Of a DNA stretch of 8,638 nucleotides, positions 6,454 through 8,638 are shown in pieces; within the stretch, counting starts at the first letter, position 1; each line of letters opens with the position of its first letter. The position numbers and the translations under genes are program-made. The stretch covers positions 1-8,638 of the forward strand of contig NZ_CALFSA010000138.1 in the NCBI RefSeq assembly GCF_937919355.1. Direction: 5' to 3'. The DNA is from an uncultured Methanofollis sp. Its GTDB lineage: Archaea; Halobacteriota; Methanomicrobia; Methanomicrobiales; Methanofollaceae. A model generated the notes under the pieces. That model was not told the DNA's origin, ran no database searches, and saw only the letters and a list, made by a program, of their open reading frames with translations.

Positions 6454-7596
6454 ATGAGTGCGGGAAGCTACTATGATGTCCTCGGCGTCTCGAAGGACGC
6501 CAGCGAGCAGGAGATCAAGAAGGCATACCGCAACCTTGCACGGAAGTATCACCCTGATGTCTGCAAGGAGCCTGACGCGGAGGAGAAGTTTAAGGACATC
6601 AACGAGGCCTACTCGGTCCTCTCGGACTCGCAGAAACGCGCCCAGTATGACAATATCGGGCACGAGGCCTTCAAGAACGCCTCGAAGGGGTCGTACACCG
6701 GTGGCGGCGGCTATGGCGGCGGGTTCCAGGCTGACTTCAGTGGCTTTGGCGACATCTTCGACACCTTCTTTGGTGGTGGTGGCGGCGGCGGTTCGAGAGG
6801 GCCGCGGCCGGGTGCCGACCTCCTGTACCGCCTCTCGATCAGTCTCAAGGACGCGGTCTTCGGGACTGAACGGGAGATCGAGGTCATGCACACAGAGTCC
6901 TGTCCGGAATGCGATGGGACCGGGAGCAAGAGCAAGAAACTCCACATCTGCCCGAAGTGCGGTGGCAGCGGCCAGATCAGGCAGGTGAGCCAGTCACTCT
7001 TCGGGCAGTTTGTGCGCATGAGCACCTGCCCGGACTGCGGCGGCAGGGGGAAAGTCCCGGAGGAACCCTGCAAACACTGCAGGGGCAGCGGTCATGCCCG
7101 GGTGAAAAGGAAGGTCTCTGTCCGCATCCCGCCGGGGGCCTACAGCGGGCTCCGCCTGCGGATGGAGGGCTATGGCGAGGCCGGGGACTACGGCGCCCCT
7201 GTTGGTGATCTCTATGTCGAGGTCCTGGTCGAGGAGAACCCTGACTTCGTCCGCGACGGTGACAACCTGGAGACCTCGGTGAAGATCACGCCCGCGATGG
7301 CGGCGGTCGGTTCGAAGGCCGAGGTGAAGACGATCGACGGCAGGACAGTCGAGTTGAAGATCCCGGCCGGCATCCAGCACGGCACTGCCCTGCGCATCCC
7401 CGGCGAGGGCGTGCGCCACCGCGGCCGCCCTGGCGACCTCCTCGTGCGTGTGAAGATCATCGTCCCAAAAAGCCTCTCCGACGAGGAGAAGGAACTCTAC
7501 CAGAAATTGCTCGAGATCGAGAATAAGAAGGGCCCGGGGAAGAAGGGTTTCTTCAAGGACTTTGTCGACAAGGTGATGGGCGGTCCTGACGAGTAG
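6454..7596 (+). CDS. dnaJ: DnaJ (type I Hsp40) co-chaperone
   Basis: A complete 380-residue type I DnaJ, which delivers substrates to DnaK and stimulates its ATPase. The J domain (about 5-70) has the HPD motif at 33-35. A Gly/Phe-rich segment follows at about 79-117, including seven consecutive glycines (107-113). The zinc-binding domain has four CxxCxGxG repeats: CPECDGTG (Cys150, 153), CPKCGGSG (166, 169), CPDCGGRG (192, 195) and CKHCRGSG (206, 209), giving two zinc sites. The C-terminal substrate-binding domains follow (RIPPGAYSGLRLRMEGYGEA; PAGIQHGTALRIPGEG), then the dimerisation tail. All expected residues are present. The glycine tract is encoded by a run of GGT and GGC codons near 6772-6792 that could be prone to slippage. 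It is the last gene of the operon. Confidence 0.96.
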   Translation: MSAGSYYDVLGVSKDASEQEIKKAYRNLARKYHPDVCKEPDAEEKFKDINEAYSVLSDSQKRAQYDNIGHEAFKNASKGSYTGGGGYGGGFQADFSGFGDIFDTFFGGGGGGGSRGPRPGADLLYRLSISLKDAVFGTEREIEVMHTESCPECDGTGSKSKKLHICPKCGGSGQIRQVSQSLFGQFVRMSTCPDCGGRGKVPEEPCKHCRGSGHARVKRKVSVRIPPGAYSGLRLRMEGYGEAGDYGAPVGDLYVEVLVEENPDFVRDGDNLETSVKITPAMAAVGSKAEVKTIDGRTVELKIPAGIQHGTALRIPGEGVRHRGRPGDLLVRVKIIVPKSLSDEEKELYQKLLEIENKKGPGKKGFFKDFVDKVMGGPDE

Positions 7597-7630
7597 GCCG
7601 CCCACCGTCATCATCTTTTCTTATTTCTTC
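7577..7630 (+). terminator. First terminator of the KJE operon
   Basis: TGGGCGG (7577-7583) pairs with CCGCCCA (7598-7604) across the dnaJ stop codon, with one more wobble and one more GC pair inside. About 12 nt later comes a pyrimidine, U-rich tract, TTTTCTTATTTCTTC (7616-7630). Confidence 0.5.
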
Positions 7631-7639
7631 ACCCTCAGG

Positions 7640-7669
7640 CGGGGCCTAAGACCCCCGTGTGCTTTTTTT
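7640..7669 (+). terminator. Second terminator of the KJE operon
   Basis: CGGGG (7640-7644) pairs with CCCCG (7653-7657) around an 8-nt loop, and a T7 run follows at 7663-7669. The T-run reaches the stop codon of the convergent gene. On the minus strand the tract is A-rich, so this terminator works only for rightward transcription. Confidence 0.55.
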
Positions 7670-8220
7670 CAGACCGGGACAAATGCCTTGACCGTGATTA
7701 TATAGAATGAGACAATCGCCGCCTGACCTGCTCCGACACCGACCAGACACTTCCAGAGTGGAGTCCGGAGAGTGGAAGCGATATAGACGATCAGGTCGGT
7801 CTGGACGAAGGGGCAGACGCTCCACCCGGCGATGACCGGGAGTTCCCTGTCCTCAAGGTGCTGCCTGACCGTGCGAGTCTGTTCTGGATAACGCTTTTCA
7901 AGTGCCGTGTCGATGCCGAGAAATCTGGCGTACCTGTAGACCAGTGTGGATGAGGTGAGTATACCTGCCATGTTCGCGACAAACACCTCGATAGGGTCGA
8001 AGACCAGGGCCCCGGAGATGAGGAGGGGTGTCGAGGGGATGAGTGTCAGTCCCCTGACAGAGAGGAGGAGGAAGTACGCAAGAAGAGCGAGGTGGTGATG
8101 GTCTGCAGCGATGCTTTTCAGACCTGCAAGGCTGAAATATTCCGGGTGAAGCGAGTACAGGGCCAGGCACCCTGCGACCATCACCAGCCAGACCGGGAGG
8201 ACTGTCCGTGTGCGGTCCAT
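7669..8220 (-). CDS. TVP38/DedA-like (VTT domain) membrane protein
   Basis: A 183-residue integral membrane protein that resembles the TVP38/TMEM64/DedA (VTT, formerly SNARE-associated) superfamily. Hydrophobic segments are at about 8-24, 43-58, 62-75, 78-98, 126-150 and 157-180. Family-like features are RGLTLIPSTPLLISGALVF (56-74), which would form the re-entrant hairpin, then YRYARFLG (95-102) and CPFVQTDLIVYIAST (136-150) with its proline and aspartate. Members of the superfamily are linked to lipid scrambling or flipping and membrane homeostasis; that role is not shown here. The protein is short but has both halves. The ATG at 8220 lies 3 nt after the stop of the upstream gene, with a GAGGGGG ribosome binding site inside that gene, so the two are probably co-transcribed. 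The gene converges with dnaJ. Confidence 0.7.
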   Translation of the reverse strand: MDRTRTVLPVWLVMVAGCLALYSLHPEYFSLAGLKSIAADHHHLALLAYFLLLSVRGLTLIPSTPLLISGALVFDPIEVFVANMAGILTSSTLVYRYARFLGIDTALEKRYPEQTRTVRQHLEDRELPVIAGWSVCPFVQTDLIVYIASTLRTPLWKCLVGVGAGQAAIVSFYIITVKAFVPV

Positions 8221-8223
8221 TGA

Positions 8224-8628
8224 TCAAGCCCCCTCTCCATGAGGGTCGGGCCGCCCGACCCACCGTGTGTTGGAGTAGACGAGATCTGTGTACCTGCTGA
8301 TGCCGTACAGTGTTGAGATCTGTCTGTTCTCCGGGTCAGGGACGTCATATGTCACCAGCAACAGACTTTCTTTGCGGTTCTCTCCCCCGTAGGTCTCCTC
8401 GAAGAGATGGGTGAAGTCGTCGTCGGGAAGGAGGGTGGTGTTGAGACGAATCCGGGCAAACTCCTCTCTGGTGTAGGTCTGGAAGTCTATGACATCTCCC
8501 CTGCTGCCCGCGGCATCGATGAGCGCGTGGGCGTACCAGTCCATACCTGCCGGTGTCGAGAATATGAAGAGGCCTGAAAGAAGGAGTACGGCGGCGACAG
8601 TGCAGAGTGTGAGGAGGGAGACCTTCAC
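8224..8628 (-). CDS. Small membrane-anchored or secreted protein of unknown family
   Basis: I do not recognise this 134-residue protein. Residues 4-24 are a hydrophobic segment (SLLTLCTVAAVLLLSGLFIF) preceded by a basic residue, which suggests a signal peptide or single membrane anchor. The remaining 105 residues are polar and rich in acidic and aromatic residues, with ESLLLVTYDVPDPENRQIS and YGISRYTDLVYSNTRWVG as the most distinctive parts. They are probably outside the cell. The start at 8628 is a GTG with only a weak AGGCG upstream. The frame stays open to the end of the window and adds Arg-Arg-Phe before it, which would suit a signal peptide, so the true start may lie outside and the gene may be cut. 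The stop is 3 nt from the TVP38-like gene, which suggests a joint role at the membrane. Confidence 0.6.
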   Translation of the reverse strand: MKVSLLTLCTVAAVLLLSGLFIFSTPAGMDWYAHALIDAAGSRGDVIDFQTYTREEFARIRLNTTLLPDDDFTHLFEETYGGENRKESLLLVTYDVPDPENRQISTLYGISRYTDLVYSNTRWVGRPDPHGEGA

Positions 8629-8638
8629 AAAACGCCTG

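Overview
The window looks like a chromosomal segment of a GC-rich methanogenic archaeon, most likely of the order Methanomicrobiales (Methanoculleus or Methanofollis type). This placement is inference. It rests on the DUF4013 membrane protein, archaeal BRE/TATA promoters in AT-rich gaps, U-rich terminators, GGTGAT and GAGG ribosome binding sites, a PUA-containing PAPS-reductase-like protein, and a bacterial-type DnaK machine of the kind found in mesophilic archaea. No mobile element, CRISPR array, tRNA or rRNA is visible.

Layout from left to right. (1) 33-695, minus: a five-helix DUF4013 membrane protein with its own BRE/TATA promoter. A striking 26-bp dyad lies just upstream of that promoter, in an otherwise gene-free 291-bp gap. 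(2) 987-2471, minus: purH, the full-length bifunctional enzyme for the last two steps of purine synthesis. (3) 2556-3929, plus: a PAPS-reductase-family PP-loop protein with an N-terminal zinc ribbon, a PUA-like region and a CC...CxxC set of cysteines typical of iron-sulfur APS reductases. It is transcribed divergently from purH, and one AT-rich element may serve both genes. (4) 4051-7596, plus: a compact grpE-dnaK-dnaJ operon with a strong TATA box, short gaps and a good ribosome binding site before each gene. Two possible terminators follow it. (5) 7669-8220 and 8224-8628, minus: a TVP38/DedA-like (VTT domain) membrane protein and, 3 bp upstream of it, a small N-terminally anchored protein of unknown family whose 5' end may lie beyond the window.

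The best understood unit is the KJE operon. GrpE is the nucleotide exchange factor, DnaK the Hsp70 ATPase and DnaJ the J-domain co-chaperone, so the three form a complete folding cycle. DnaK lacks the N-terminal insertion of proteobacterial DnaK, which fits the known Gram-positive-like ancestry of archaeal DnaK. The remaining genes are separate single or paired units with no obvious functional link. Most of the window is ordinary housekeeping. The parts most worth a second look are the PAPS-reductase-like protein, whose true substrate is unclear, and the dyad upstream of the DUF4013 gene.
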